This document shows, piece by piece, positions 1-9,610 of a stretch of 64,000 nucleotides of DNA. The first letter of the stretch is position 1. Each line of letters opens with the position of its first letter. The stretch covers positions 1-64,000 of the forward strand of contig NZ_JALNTW010000002.1 of the NCBI RefSeq assembly GCF_023161665.1, given 5' to 3'. A program made the position numbers and the translations under genes. The notes beneath the pieces are model-generated. The model ran no database searches, was not told the DNA's origin, and was given only the letters and a program-made list of their open reading frames with translations. This stretch comes from Shewanella sp. 1CM18E (GTDB lineage Bacteria > Pseudomonadota > Gammaproteobacteria > Enterobacterales > Shewanellaceae).

Positions 1-550
<550 letters not shown>

Positions 551-768
551 AAGTTTTGTTTGCTTCATCCACCTTACAAGTAAGGAGAAATCAGCGGCTC
601 AACGAATTCTGTATTACATAAATTATTTTTGATTTTACTTTCTATAAGAAAGTGAAGACCAAAGTTGCTATGAACACTCATTCATTAAGTAATTTTTGAC
701 TGCTTCGTTAGAAGACAGTTTCGAATAACTTAATCTCTGTGAGTGCCCACACAGATTTGCTTGTCATA

Positions 769-780
769 TTGTTAAAGAGC
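769..780 (-). promoter_or_regulatory. boxA antitermination element of the rRNA leader
   Basis: The minus strand reads GCTCTTTAACAA, the standard boxA heptamer region of gammaproteobacterial rRNA leaders, about 220 bases before the 16S 5' end. It is the binding site of the Nus/SuhB antitermination complex. The leader between it and 16S (551-768) has no ORF and should contain the RNase III processing stem. Confidence 0.85.
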
Positions 781-831
781 GTTGCCATCATTGGCGTTCT
801 TGCGAACCGTTCCAAGTGGCTAGGGGTGCGT

Positions 832-859
832 ATTCTACACTTCCCGTTGTTGGCGTCAA
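832..859 (-). promoter_or_regulatory. rRNA promoter P2 (proximal)
   Basis: On the minus strand, TTGACG (854-859) and TAGAAT (832-837) are separated by 16 bases. They are followed by a GC-rich start region and then boxA. This matches the usual tandem P1/P2 layout of rrn operons. Confidence 0.75.
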
Positions 860-1046
860 GCGTTTATTTTAAGAAGTTTTTCAAGCGTTGATTTCTTAAT
901 CAGAAGTCATTGCAAGAAGCTCTTAAACCGCTTTCACCAGAGTTATCATCCTAAGGCATACTAACTCTCTAACACCGCTGCAAGTCCCTTGCTACCTAAG
1001 CTTTCGTTTAGCTAGTTGGCCTGCTGTGCCGTGTCAGTGGATGCGC

Positions 1047-1074
1047 ATTATAGGGAGTTCTCGGACTAGCGCAA
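1047..1074 (-). promoter_or_regulatory. rRNA promoter P1 (distal)
   Basis: On the minus strand, TTGCGC (1069-1074) and a perfect TATAAT (1047-1052) have a 16-base spacer. They are followed by GCGCATCC, a GC-rich discriminator typical of stringently controlled rRNA promoters. AT-rich sequence upstream (about 1080-1100) could be an UP element. Confidence 0.75.
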
Positions 1075-1385
1075 CCCTCTTTCTGTAATAAAATTAGCTT
1101 TTTCGAATCAAACGAATAGTTACTGCACAATATGTGCTTTTTAACGGCTAAACGGCCTATTTAACGTAGGAGTCGCGAGTTGTAAAAGCCCAATCCCGTC
1201 AATAAGATCTACATATAGCAAAGTAAAAGCTCCACCTACTGAAGAAGGTGGTTTAGGGCTGAAAACAAAAATACCTCATAACTGAGTTATGAGGTATTAC
1301 GTTTCACGACATTAGCTTATATATGTCAAAGTAGGCGCCTAGATGAATCATATATAGTGTTGCGTTTTACTATTTAACTTGCACA
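1075..1385. other. Intergenic region between rrn promoter and gmhB
   Basis: No gene is seen. It holds a short hairpin (CCACCT at 1232-1237 with AGGTGG at 1246-1251) and the gmhB terminator at 1270-1298. The AT-rich bases nearest P1 may act as upstream promoter elements. Confidence 0.6.
1270..1298 (-). terminator. Rho-independent terminator of gmhB
   Basis: A perfect 13-bp stem (AATACCTCATAAC with its complement) closes a 3-base loop. On the minus strand it is followed by a T-rich tail (TTTGTTTTC). It sits about 90 bases after the gmhB stop and keeps gmhB transcription apart from the rrn promoter. Confidence 0.88.
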
Positions 1386-1940
1386 CTAGCCCTGATTAGC
1401 TAAATACTCAGGCACATCGGCAATTGAATCTAAAACAACTGTGGCAGCGGCGATAGCATCATCAGTCACCGTCTTACCCGTTCTAACTAAAATACGAGTC
1501 GGCACACCTGCCGCCTGAGCAGCTAACATATCATCGCGTTTATCACCCACCATGACTGATTGAGATAAATCGATTTTCAAAAATTGCGCTGCTGAGTTAA
1601 GCATACCTGGTTTTGGCTTACGGCAATCACAATCAATTTTGTATTCACCAATGCCTTTTTCTGCATGATGCGGGCAATAGTAGATCCCATCAAGCTCAAC
1701 ACCTTTATCGACAAAGTTCCAATCCATCCACTCTGTTAATGAGTGAAATTGGTCTTCGCTATACATTCCTCGAGCAATACCTGACTGATTGGTAACGACA
1801 GCAAGCAAATACCCCATATCCTTTAGAGATGCGCACGCGTCAAATACACCGTCTACATATTCAAAATCGTCTACTTGGTGTACATAACCATGGTCTAAAT
1901 TGATAACGCCATCTCTGTCTAAAAATACCGCTCGATTCAC
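1386..1940 (-). CDS. gmhB: D-glycero-beta-D-manno-heptose 1,7-bisphosphate 7-phosphatase
   Basis: HAD-family phosphatase of 184 residues, the family's usual length. It removes the C7 phosphate in the ADP-heptose pathway for lipopolysaccharide core synthesis. The N-terminal DRDGVIN motif carries the nucleophile and acid/base aspartates (Asp9, Asp11). Residues near 90-110 hold a CPHH and [10 protein letters not shown] pair, the Cys/His zinc-binding loop that marks GmhB. GDKRDD near 140 is HAD motif 4. As in E. coli, where gmhB (yaeD) precedes rrnH, the gene reads toward an rRNA operon. A strong terminator follows. Confidence 0.96.
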   Translation of the reverse strand: MNRAVFLDRDGVINLDHGYVHQVDDFEYVDGVFDACASLKDMGYLLAVVTNQSGIARGMYSEDQFHSLTEWMDWNFVDKGVELDGIYYCPHHAEKGIGEYKIDCDCRKPKPGMLNSAAQFLKIDLSQSVMVGDKRDDMLAAQAAGVPTRILVRTGKTVTDDAIAAATVVLDSIADVPEYLANQG

Positions 1941-2108
1941 AATACATTCTCTCTAATATGCAATAGCTATTATTATTTCATTCCTTACAAGAAATTGCAC
2001 CGTGAACTTGCTATAAAGCAGCGAATATCGTGTAATGAATAAAGTATACCATTTTATCCATTCGTAGCTAATCATTACTGTTTTAGTAAAGATAGGGAAA
2101 ATAACAAG

Positions 2109-3416
2109 ATGTCTGATATCTACCAACAAAGACGCCAAGCTCTACTTGCTGAGCTGCCAGAGAACAGTGTCGCAATTATCGCTGGCTACCAACAAAAAGT
2201 ACGCAGTAAAAATATTAAGTATCACTTTAGACAAGACAATGACTTTCTCTATCTTACTGGATTTGAAGAACCTGACGCTGTAGCAATATTAGTTAAGCAT
2301 GAAAGCTACGAATACTTATTATTTTGTAGGCCTAAAGATCATGCACAGGAGGTCAGCTTTGGAGAACGTGCTGGAGTTGAAGGTGCAGTTTCAATATATG
2401 GTGCAGATAAAGGCTATAGCATCGCAGATCTGGAGGATACCCTTCTACCACTGTTAAACAGGACTACAAATATCTATATAAGTGATGAATTAGGTCGCTT
2501 TGCTGCACAAATCGTGAATTGGGCAAATTATCAAAGACACCATTGCTCCTTTGATACACCAAAACAATTTACTAGCATTAAACCACTAGCCGAGCTGTTG
2601 CATCAAAAGCGGGTAATAAAAGACGAGAATGAGATCAAAAAAATCCGTTCAGCAGTCAGAGCCTCCGTTGCCGGGCACATCGCGGTCATGCGTGCCTGTA
2701 AACCCGGCGTTAATGAACGAGAGCTATCATCCCTTTTTGATTTCACTATCTCTAAAGGCGGCTGTAACGATGTCGCTTACCCGAATATCGTAGCCGGAGG
2801 CAATAATGCATGTTGTTTGCATTACGAACAAAATTGCTGCGAACTAGTTGACGGACAAATGCTATTGATTGATGCAGGCGGTGAATATGAACATTATGCC
2901 GCAGATATTACCCGCAGCTATCCTGTAAATGGCAGATTTACAGCAGAGCAAAAAGTAATTTATCAACTAGTATTAAGCGCACTTGACCAAGCAATTGCCA
3001 AAGTAAAGCCTGGCGCTAGTTGGAACGTACTATATGAAACCTGTATGCAGGTGATGGCTCAAGGACTAAAAGAGCTAGGGCTACTTACGGGTTCAATTGA
3101 AGAGATCATGGCAACTGAGAGCTACAAGCGATTTACCGTGCATAAAACTGGTCATTGGCTTGGAATGGATGTTCACGACGTGGGTCCGTATCATGATCAA
3201 CAAGGAGATTGGCGTACTTTAGAAGCTGGAATGGTATTTACAATAGAGCCCGGTATTTATATACCGTTAAATGCTGAAGGTATTCCTGAAGCCTACCGCG
3301 GTATGGGGATCCGTATTGAGGATGATATCCTAGTCACTGACAATGGATTTGAAAACTTATCAGCCGACGTTCCCCGCACAGTCCAAGAAATTGAGCAATT
3401 AATGCAATCGGTATAA
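2109..3416 (+). CDS. pepP: Xaa-Pro aminopeptidase (aminopeptidase P)
   Basis: M24B metallopeptidase of 435 residues; E. coli PepP is 441. It removes an N-terminal residue that precedes proline. The N-terminal creatinase/aminopeptidase P domain covers about residues 1-170. The pita-bread catalytic domain follows, with metal ligands in LLIDAGGEYEHYAADITRS (two Asp), the HKTGHWLGMDVHDVG stretch (His), FTIEPGIY (Glu) and GIRIEDD (Glu). Start ATG follows an AGGGAAAATAACAAG ribosome-binding stretch. It stands alone, divergent from gmhB, and is probably cytoplasmic. Confidence 0.93.
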   Translation: MSDIYQQRRQALLAELPENSVAIIAGYQQKVRSKNIKYHFRQDNDFLYLTGFEEPDAVAILVKHESYEYLLFCRPKDHAQEVSFGERAGVEGAVSIYGADKGYSIADLEDTLLPLLNRTTNIYISDELGRFAAQIVNWANYQRHHCSFDTPKQFTSIKPLAELLHQKRVIKDENEIKKIRSAVRASVAGHIAVMRACKPGVNERELSSLFDFTISKGGCNDVAYPNIVAGGNNACCLHYEQNCCELVDGQMLLIDAGGEYEHYAADITRSYPVNGRFTAEQKVIYQLVLSALDQAIAKVKPGASWNVLYETCMQVMAQGLKELGLLTGSIEEIMATESYKRFTVHKTGHWLGMDVHDVGPYHDQQGDWRTLEAGMVFTIEPGIYIPLNAEGIPEAYRGMGIRIEDDILVTDNGFENLSADVPRTVQEIEQLMQSV

Positions 3417-3519
3417 ACGGGGCAAGCAATTAGTTTAGCCAGAATAGACAAGTCAGCTTAACTTGCCTGTAACCTTGATAAATTGCAGATCAAAGCGCTG
3501 ATCTACCAATTAGCGCTTA

Positions 3520-3711
3520 TTACCAAGAGTTTGGGTTAATAAGATCGGCTGCCGTACCCCCACCTAGAGCATAGAAAATGGAAAAAAATGCCCAGATAAC
3601 GCCTAACCCCAACATAACTTGAATGATCAATAAAAGATCTTCCACTACTTTTAACGGATCTTCTATAACGGCTTTACAATAAGATAATAGCTTTTTGATA
3701 CGCTGTCCCAC
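3520..3711 (-). CDS. Small hypothetical membrane protein
   Basis: 63 residues: a basic, amphipathic N-terminus followed by one hydrophobic segment (about residues 27-50, LLLIIQVMLGLGVIWAFFSIFYAL) and a short polar tail. The start would be GTG, with no clear Shine-Dalgarno, so the call rests on composition and topology alone. It lies between pepP and the hydroxyproline cluster and is not obviously part of either. I do not recognise a family. Confidence 0.45.
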   Translation of the reverse strand: MGQRIKKLLSYCKAVIEDPLKVVEDLLLIIQVMLGLGVIWAFFSIFYALGGGTAADLINPNSW

Positions 3712-3863
3712 TTGTGGTTAATTTATAGAGCAATTTTAGACTAACTCCAATTAGCACCAGGATCATCAATTCAACTTTATTATCGGCCAATTAACCAACA
3801 CAAACGTATTAAGTGCACAAAAACCACGCTCTCATATTCAGCGAGAACCAGTTTTAATGCCAA

Positions 3864-3913
3864 ATGCTTAGATGCCTCTACGCAGCTTCCAAGTACGAAG
3901 GCCATCTAAGCAT
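3864..3913. repeat. Inverted repeat with 28-base loop
   Basis: ATGCTTAGATG (3864-3874) is repeated as its exact complement at 3903-3913. It lies just after the end of the FAD dehydrogenase gene on the minus strand. There is no adjacent T-run, so it may be an RNA-stabilising stem or a remnant and not a classic terminator. Confidence 0.5.
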
Positions 3914-3946
3914 CATTTTCTAAGCAGAGATTACTATTGAAGTAAA

Positions 3947-5287
3947 CTAGCTAAACCTATCAATACTGTAGGGTTCTAAGTCAACACTTGATTGCTTGCC
4001 TTGAACTTCTTCTGCCAGCAATTGCGCTGTAATTGCAGACCATGTAAGCCCTAGATGTTGATGCCCAAACGAGAAAAATACATTGGACTGCTTCGAGCTC
4101 CTCCCTAGTACCGGCAAACTGTCAGGCATTGAGGGCCGAAAACCCATCCAACGTTCTCCATCAGACGCTTGAGCGTTAGCAAACAACTCGGGCAACAGAG
4201 CTTTAGCGTGAGGAAATAAACAATCCGCTCTTTCATTTACTAATGGTGCTTTTAAACCACCAAATTCAACCGTTCCGGCTAAGCGTGTGCCATCTAACAT
4301 TGGAGTAATAATAAACTTACGGTTATAAGAAGCGACAGGCCTTGAAAGGGTACTTTTTTGCGGCATCATCAAATGATAACCACGCTCAGTTTCTAATGGC
4401 ACCGTATAACCAAGTTGCTTAGCAAACGGTTTAGACCAAGCACCAGCGGCGATAACCACACATTTAGTGCTACGCCGAGACGATGACGTTTCTAACGAGA
4501 TAGTTAAGTCTTGCTTACAAGCGCTTAGTTTTAGCACTTCTTCAGTAACTAATTCTCCACCAAGTTCTTCAAATTTTGCGGCTAACGCCAAACATAAGCT
4601 ATAAGGATCTGGTGTATGGCCTACCTGAGTAAAGTACAAAGCATTCGTTATATTTTTGCTTAATGAAGGCTCAAGTAAGCGTGCTTCATCACCAGATAAT
4701 AATGACACTGGCACTCCAGCGTTTAAATACGCCTTAAACTCTTTATCTACTTCTCGCATTGGTGTGTTTTCAAATACTAATAAACTCCCATTTAAACTCA
4801 GTAAATGTTCACAACCACAAAACTGCACGAGGGACTTCATCGCCTCAATGGCGTCTTGATTTAGCATTTTAATTGCTTGGCAGTTATGCGCCCTGCGTGA
4901 GGGCAACATATTACCTAAAAAACGCATAAACCAAGGTAGAGCTTTTAGAAAGTAACTAGGCTGGATCCGAAATGGTCCTAAAGGATCCATCAACATTCCC
5001 GGAAGTTTAGATAACATTGCAGGATCAGCTAACGGAAAGACTTGCTCAGTTGCAAAATGTCCCGCATTGCCTTTAGATGCCCCCGCCCCTGCACCTTGCT
5101 TATCAATAACCGTAACCTGAAAACCTGCGCGTATAAGTTCAATCGCTGCAGATAAACCTACAATGCCCGCACCGACTATAGTGAGCTTGTCTTTTTGCAA
5201 AGCAGTCGGTAGTAAAGGAGGCGGCTTTCCCCCTCCAGTGTAAGTTTCTTGCGTATTATAATTTTGAGTCGTATCAGTATTTAGCAT
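3947..5287 (-). CDS. FAD-dependent D-amino-acid (D-hydroxyproline) dehydrogenase
   Basis: DAO-family flavoprotein of 446 residues. After a 30-residue N-terminal extension, the Rossmann motif VGAGIVGLSAA binds FAD. GSLLVFEN and the C-terminal FSFGHQHLGLTWS are typical of DadA-like small-subunit dehydrogenases. Lying 39 bases after the hydroxyproline dehydratase and next to a 4-hydroxyproline epimerase, it most likely oxidises cis-4-hydroxy-D-proline to pyrroline-4-hydroxy-2-carboxylate, passing electrons to the respiratory chain. General D-amino-acid oxidation is the alternative. An AGAGAGAAAG ribosome-binding site supports the start. Confidence 0.8.
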   Translation of the reverse strand: MLNTDTTQNYNTQETYTGGGKPPPLLPTALQKDKLTIVGAGIVGLSAAIELIRAGFQVTVIDKQGAGAGASKGNAGHFATEQVFPLADPAMLSKLPGMLMDPLGPFRIQPSYFLKALPWFMRFLGNMLPSRRAHNCQAIKMLNQDAIEAMKSLVQFCGCEHLLSLNGSLLVFENTPMREVDKEFKAYLNAGVPVSLLSGDEARLLEPSLSKNITNALYFTQVGHTPDPYSLCLALAAKFEELGGELVTEEVLKLSACKQDLTISLETSSSRRSTKCVVIAAGAWSKPFAKQLGYTVPLETERGYHLMMPQKSTLSRPVASYNRKFIITPMLDGTRLAGTVEFGGLKAPLVNERADCLFPHAKALLPELFANAQASDGERWMGFRPSMPDSLPVLGRSSKQSNVFFSFGHQHLGLTWSAITAQLLAEEVQGKQSSVDLEPYSIDRFS

Positions 5288-5326
5288 CTTTCTCTCTTAA
5301 TTATTCAATAAGTCATTGATCTTGGT

Positions 5327-6379
5327 TTAACGCAGAATAAAACCTTCTTGAAAGATGTCATCAGGATCGATAACAAACTGATGCTTGCCTGTAATAAAGG
5401 AACGACCAGAAACCTCAGGCAATACCGCACTTTTACCATTAAACTGCGATTGAGCCGTGGCACTCACAATCATGCGACCATCGACAATACTTTCTATCAT
5501 TATTGGATTATTGAGTTCGACCTCACCTTTAGCATGAAGCAAAGCAATTCGCCCTGAAACCCCTGTGCCAGTTGGCGAGCGGTCGACTTCACCATCAGCA
5601 AAAATACACACATGACGAGAGTGAGCCTCAGGATTAGTCACCTTTTTTGAGGTAAAAATAGTGCCGTACAAAAAGCTTAAGTCGGTTTCAATTGGATGAA
5701 TAAGCGGATGATTAGCCATAACCGCTAACTTAATCCGGCGACCCAAATCAATTAATTGGGCAACGTTGCTAGGCGCACAACTTATCCCTAGCGAGTCTGC
5801 GTCAACATAAGCGTAGTAAGCACCACCAAAACCTATGTCGTAATCAACCATACCAAAACCGTCAACATCAACTTGGCAATTAATCGCATCGGCCCAGGAG
5901 TCGACATTAATAAAGCTTGCGTGAACTTTTTCTTGCTTATCCCTATAGGCTTTTGCTGTGATTAATCCTGCAGGCGAGTCGATTTTAATCACGCGTGCAT
6001 TACTTTCATCATCGGCTGCTAGCTCAATTGTTCCGGTTTCACACATCACCTTAACCAAAGCCAAAATACCATGGCCACACATACTGCTATAACCTTCGTT
6101 ATGCAAAAATAACACACCAAAATCAGCACCTTCAGTCACAGCATCTGTGATCAGCGCGCCATACATATCCGCATGTCCTCGCGGCTCATGCATTAATAGT
6201 TTTCGATAAGTATCTAGATGAGTTTGCACATATTGGCGCTTTTCCAAAATCGTCTCGCCTTTTATCTCTGGGTAACCAGACATAATAATTCGTAACGGCT
6301 CACCTTCAGTGTGCGCATCAAGGGTAACGAATTCCTTAAAATCGGCGGATAGCTGAGATTTAATTGTGATAGACGTCAT
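5327..6379 (-). CDS. trans-3-hydroxy-L-proline dehydratase (proline racemase family)
   Basis: 350 residues, proline racemase fold. The two catalytic positions are Cys101 (SSMCGHG) and Thr270 (DRSPTGTG). In this superfamily a Cys/Cys pair marks racemases and 4-hydroxyproline epimerases, and a Cys/Thr pair marks trans-3-hydroxy-L-proline dehydratase, which yields pyrroline-2-carboxylate. It is the first gene of the minus-strand arm, followed by the FAD dehydrogenase. A TTGTATACAA palindrome lies about 35 bases upstream of the start. No pyrroline-2-carboxylate reductase, which would complete this branch to proline, is in the window. Confidence 0.83.
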   Translation of the reverse strand: MTSITIKSQLSADFKEFVTLDAHTEGEPLRIIMSGYPEIKGETILEKRQYVQTHLDTYRKLLMHEPRGHADMYGALITDAVTEGADFGVLFLHNEGYSSMCGHGILALVKVMCETGTIELAADDESNARVIKIDSPAGLITAKAYRDKQEKVHASFINVDSWADAINCQVDVDGFGMVDYDIGFGGAYYAYVDADSLGISCAPSNVAQLIDLGRRIKLAVMANHPLIHPIETDLSFLYGTIFTSKKVTNPEAHSRHVCIFADGEVDRSPTGTGVSGRIALLHAKGEVELNNPIMIESIVDGRMIVSATAQSQFNGKSAVLPEVSGRSFITGKHQFVIDPDDIFQEGFILR

Positions 6380-6689
6380 ATTTTTATTGCTCCAACATTA
6401 TTATTTGGATATTGTATACAACATTATGAAAGGCTTTAGTAGTATTTTTTACATACACACTAATAACAAATAGCTTTCAACCTAAAAACACATGGATACA
6501 AAATACGAGTCTGCTGAGCAGTAATAGACAGCTAATATGTAGATAGGTTGGTAAGCTGTTTTTCCGGCAAATTTAATCTCGACTAACTAAAGAGTTAAAC
6601 CTAAACCATTGCATGGTGAATTCACCAAGCACTGGATTTTATTAGTCGTTACAAACCTAAAAACAATGATAACAAGGGAGTGTTTTCCC
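6380..6689. other. Divergent promoter region of the hydroxyproline cluster
   Basis: About 310 bases between the two arms with no convincing gene. It holds the TTGTATACAA palindrome at 6412-6421. An upstream in-frame extension of the epimerase exists from 6609 but has no ribosome-binding site and looks unlike the family N-terminus. Confidence 0.6.
6412..6421. promoter_or_regulatory. Probable operator for the GntR/FCD regulator
   Basis: TTGTATACAA is a perfect 10-bp palindrome and resembles known FCD-type GntR operators, which often contain TTGTATACAA or close variants. It lies just upstream of the dehydratase gene, in the spacer shared with the epimerase arm. The GntR protein encoded at the end of the cluster is the natural candidate to bind it. 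Confidence 0.6.
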
Positions 6690-7691
6690 ATGCAGAAAGG
6701 TACTTTTTTTTGCGTTGATGCTCATACATGCGGTAATCCAGTTAGGCTAGTAACTAGCGGCCACCCTCACCTTAATGGCAATACCATGAGTGAAAAACGC
6801 CAGCATTTTCTCAAAGAATATGACTGGGTACGACAAGCCTTGATGTTTGAGCCCCGTGGGCACGACATGATGTCAGGCGCTTTTCTTTATCCACCATGCA
6901 CTGATAATGCCGATGCCTCAATTCTATTTATCGAAACCAGTGGCTGCTTGCCGATGTGTGGCCATGGCACTATTGGCACAGTCACTGCTGCAATTGAGTC
7001 TGGCTTATTAGTAGCTAAAACTCCTGGCCAGCTTATTTTGGATGTGCCCGCAGGACAAATCAGAATCGAATACCAACAAACTGCTGAAAAAGTAGATTGG
7101 GTGAAAATCTATAACGTCGCCGCCTACCTAGCACATCAAGACCAAATACTCGACATTCCTGGCCTTGGTCCACTAAAAGTCGATGTTTCCTATGGCGGTA
7201 ACTACTACGTTATTGTCGATCCTCAAGCTAACTTTCCAGGGCTGCGCCATTGGAGCGCCGGTGACATCTTAAAATGGAGCCCGATTGTTAGAGCAATCGC
7301 CCAAGAACAACTAAGTTGCATACATCCTGACGACCCAACAGTTAGCGGCATTAGTCACGTACTTTGGACGGGCGACACAATAAGTAATGGTTCTGACGGT
7401 GCCAATGCAGTTTTTTATGGCGATAAAGCGATAGACCGTTCACCTTGCGGCACAGGAACGAGTGCTCGACTCGCTCAGCTTTATTGTAAGGGCCTGTTAA
7501 ATGTCGGTGATGAATATACCCATGAAAGCATAATAGGCAGTCAATTTGTCGGCCGAATTGAATCCGCCACCCAAGTAGGTAACTACAAGGCAATCATGCC
7601 CAGTATCAAAGGCTGGGCACGAATCACCGGACAAAACGCCATAACTGTAGATGATAACGACCCTTACGCCTTTGGTTTTCAAGTGGTGTAA
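6690..7691 (+). CDS. 4-hydroxyproline 2-epimerase (proline racemase family)
   Basis: 333 residues from the chosen start. ATG at 6690 has AAGGGAG nine bases upstream, and MQKGTFFCVDAHT matches the family N-terminus. The catalytic pair is Cys90 (CLPMCGHG) and Cys253 (DRSPCGTG), the two-base arrangement of racemases and epimerases. It interconverts trans-4-hydroxy-L-proline and cis-4-hydroxy-D-proline, the first step of the pathway. The aldehyde dehydrogenase gene follows 41 bases later. The spacing and the local FAD dehydrogenase favour hydroxyproline over proline as substrate. Confidence 0.87.
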   Translation: MQKGTFFCVDAHTCGNPVRLVTSGHPHLNGNTMSEKRQHFLKEYDWVRQALMFEPRGHDMMSGAFLYPPCTDNADASILFIETSGCLPMCGHGTIGTVTAAIESGLLVAKTPGQLILDVPAGQIRIEYQQTAEKVDWVKIYNVAAYLAHQDQILDIPGLGPLKVDVSYGGNYYVIVDPQANFPGLRHWSAGDILKWSPIVRAIAQEQLSCIHPDDPTVSGISHVLWTGDTISNGSDGANAVFYGDKAIDRSPCGTGTSARLAQLYCKGLLNVGDEYTHESIIGSQFVGRIESATQVGNYKAIMPSIKGWARITGQNAITVDDNDPYAFGFQVV

Positions 7692-7732
7692 CACCAAAAA
7701 TTCTATATGAGCTGCAACCTTTAGGAGCAAGT

Positions 7733-9298
7733 ATGACCGATTTCAACAACGTAAATATTACTGGCCAACATTTTATTAATGGTGATTGGACCGACCAAAT
7801 TACCGAATTTGCCAGCAATAACCCAGTCACTAATCAAGCACTGCCATTTAAGTTTGCCAATGCCAGTAACGATAATGTTAAAAGTGCCACAAGCGCAGCT
7901 AAGCGAGCTTTTACACAATACCGCAGTTTAGCGCCTGCTCGCCGCGCTGAATTTTTAAATGCTATCGCTGATGAAATTCAAGCAGATATGACCTTGATAA
8001 CTGAGACCGCTCACTTAGAAACAGGCTTGCCGATGGCACGCCTACAAGGCGAGACTGGGCGCACATGCGGCCAACTAAGATTATTTGCCGGAAACTTAGT
8101 CAATCCAATTGATACTCGTTATGTTGATCTTGCTAACCCAGAAAGAGCACCACTGCCTAAACCTGATACGCGCTTGTCGACTTTACCTCTTGGTCCAGTT
8201 GCAGTATTTGGCGCCTCCAACTTCCCGCTGGCTTTTTCAACAGCAGGCGGCGACACAGCATCAGCATTGGCTGCAGGCTGTACCGTTGTTGTAAAAGGCC
8301 ACCCAGCCCACGCAGCAACCAGCGAGTTAGTGAGCAAAGCGATTGAGCGCGCTGCTCACCAATGTGATATGCCAGCCGGCGTATTTAACTTAGTACAGGG
8401 TGTAACCCCAGAGGTTTCAACTCAACTCGTCACGGACTCTGCGATTAAAGCGGTTGGTTTTACAGGCTCATTAAAAGTCGGCCGTATTTTAGCGGACTTG
8501 TGCGCAGCTCGTGCTGAACCGATCCCATTTTATGGCGAGTTAGGCTCAACAAATCCACAATTTATTTTACCAGAACTTCTTGAGCAACAAGCGCAAGAGC
8601 TTGCTTCGACACAAGTACAATCTATGTTAATGGGCCACGGTCAATTTTGCACAAGCCCTGGAGTTATCGTTGCTATTAAAGGTGATTCACTTAACCGTTA
8701 TAAAGCCACACTTGCGCAAGATATTGCGGCCCAAAGTGCAGCCAGCATGCTAACAGCAGGGATCGCTTCTGTTTACCAGTCGCAAATTGATATCTTGTTA
8801 TCCAATCCAAAAGTAGAATTAATTGCACAAGGTGAATCTTCACCTGCTAATCACTTTACTCGTCCGGCAGCGCTAAACGTATCAGCCAATGACTTTTTGG
8901 CATCGAGCGATATTCAACAAGAAGTATTTGGGCCTTGTGCAATATTGGTTGAATGTGATGATGCCGCACAGATGCTATTAATTGCCGAGCAACTTGAAGG
9001 CCAGCTCACAGCATCAATACATGGCTTAGAAGCGGAATTAGTGAACAATCAAACATTAATTGAAGCCTTAGCCTTTAATGTTGGTCGATTAATATTCAAT
9101 CAAATGCCTACTGGTGTAGAGGTATGCCACTCTATGAATCATGGCGGCCCATATCCAGCAAGCACTGATAGCCGCACAACCTCTGTAGGCTCTGCTGCAA
9201 TGGCACGCTTTGAGCGACCAATTTGCTACCAAAACATGCCGCAAGCAATATTGCCAGAGCGAACTAAAGTTGATGCTGTTGGCGTTAAAACCTTTTAA
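7733..9298 (+). CDS. 2,5-dioxovalerate (alpha-ketoglutarate semialdehyde) dehydrogenase
   Basis: 521-residue aldehyde dehydrogenase. Catalytic residues are Glu269 (FYGELGSTNP) and Cys306 (GHGQFCTSPG). GASNFPLAFSTAGGDTASALAAG and HPAHAATSE are typical of the alpha-ketoglutarate semialdehyde dehydrogenase branch. It makes 2-oxoglutarate, the last step of 4-hydroxyproline degradation, feeding the TCA cycle. It shares the transcript with the epimerase and ends at a strong terminator. The deaminase that should precede it (a DapA-like pyrroline-4-hydroxy-2-carboxylate deaminase) is not in the window. Confidence 0.88.
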   Translation: MTDFNNVNITGQHFINGDWTDQITEFASNNPVTNQALPFKFANASNDNVKSATSAAKRAFTQYRSLAPARRAEFLNAIADEIQADMTLITETAHLETGLPMARLQGETGRTCGQLRLFAGNLVNPIDTRYVDLANPERAPLPKPDTRLSTLPLGPVAVFGASNFPLAFSTAGGDTASALAAGCTVVVKGHPAHAATSELVSKAIERAAHQCDMPAGVFNLVQGVTPEVSTQLVTDSAIKAVGFTGSLKVGRILADLCAARAEPIPFYGELGSTNPQFILPELLEQQAQELASTQVQSMLMGHGQFCTSPGVIVAIKGDSLNRYKATLAQDIAAQSAASMLTAGIASVYQSQIDILLSNPKVELIAQGESSPANHFTRPAALNVSANDFLASSDIQQEVFGPCAILVECDDAAQMLLIAEQLEGQLTASIHGLEAELVNNQTLIEALAFNVGRLIFNQMPTGVEVCHSMNHGGPYPASTDSRTTSVGSAAMARFERPICYQNMPQAILPERTKVDAVGVKTF

Positions 9299-9310
9299 TT
9301 TTCAGAAACA

Positions 9311-9344
9311 AATCAGAGAAGCTTTATCGAGCTTCTCTGATTTT
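9311..9344 (+). terminator. Rho-independent terminator after the dehydrogenase
   Basis: A 13-bp perfect stem (AATCAGAGAAGCT and complement) with loop TTATCG is followed by TTTT. It ends the epimerase-dehydrogenase transcript, so the regulator gene downstream has its own promoter somewhere in 9345-9610. That spacer shows no ORF. Confidence 0.88.
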
Positions 9345-9610
9345 AACGCCACTTAACGATATAGAATGATTGAGTAAAACAGCCGCTTTTATGTGTTGAA
9401 AAAATTGATGCGATTTATATTTTAGGTTTCTGAATGCAACTCAGGCGACATTTATAATTGCCAAAAAATCATCGTGAATTTTTTTCAATTAGCGATAGAA
9501 AAAGCTAAAAAGATGACGGCTAACCCATCTGTTGCCCTTTCTTTATATTGACATAAGCGTTACCCTAGGACGGATCAACGTGTATTAATAACAAGAAAAT
9601 ATCGGGTACT

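Noticed and set aside
1953..2138. Open frame of 61 codons on the minus strand
   Set aside because: It overlaps the pepP start and the divergent promoter region, has no family features, and no ribosome-binding site was seen.
3864..3913. Inverted repeat as a Rho-independent terminator
   Set aside because: The loop is long and no T-run follows on either strand.
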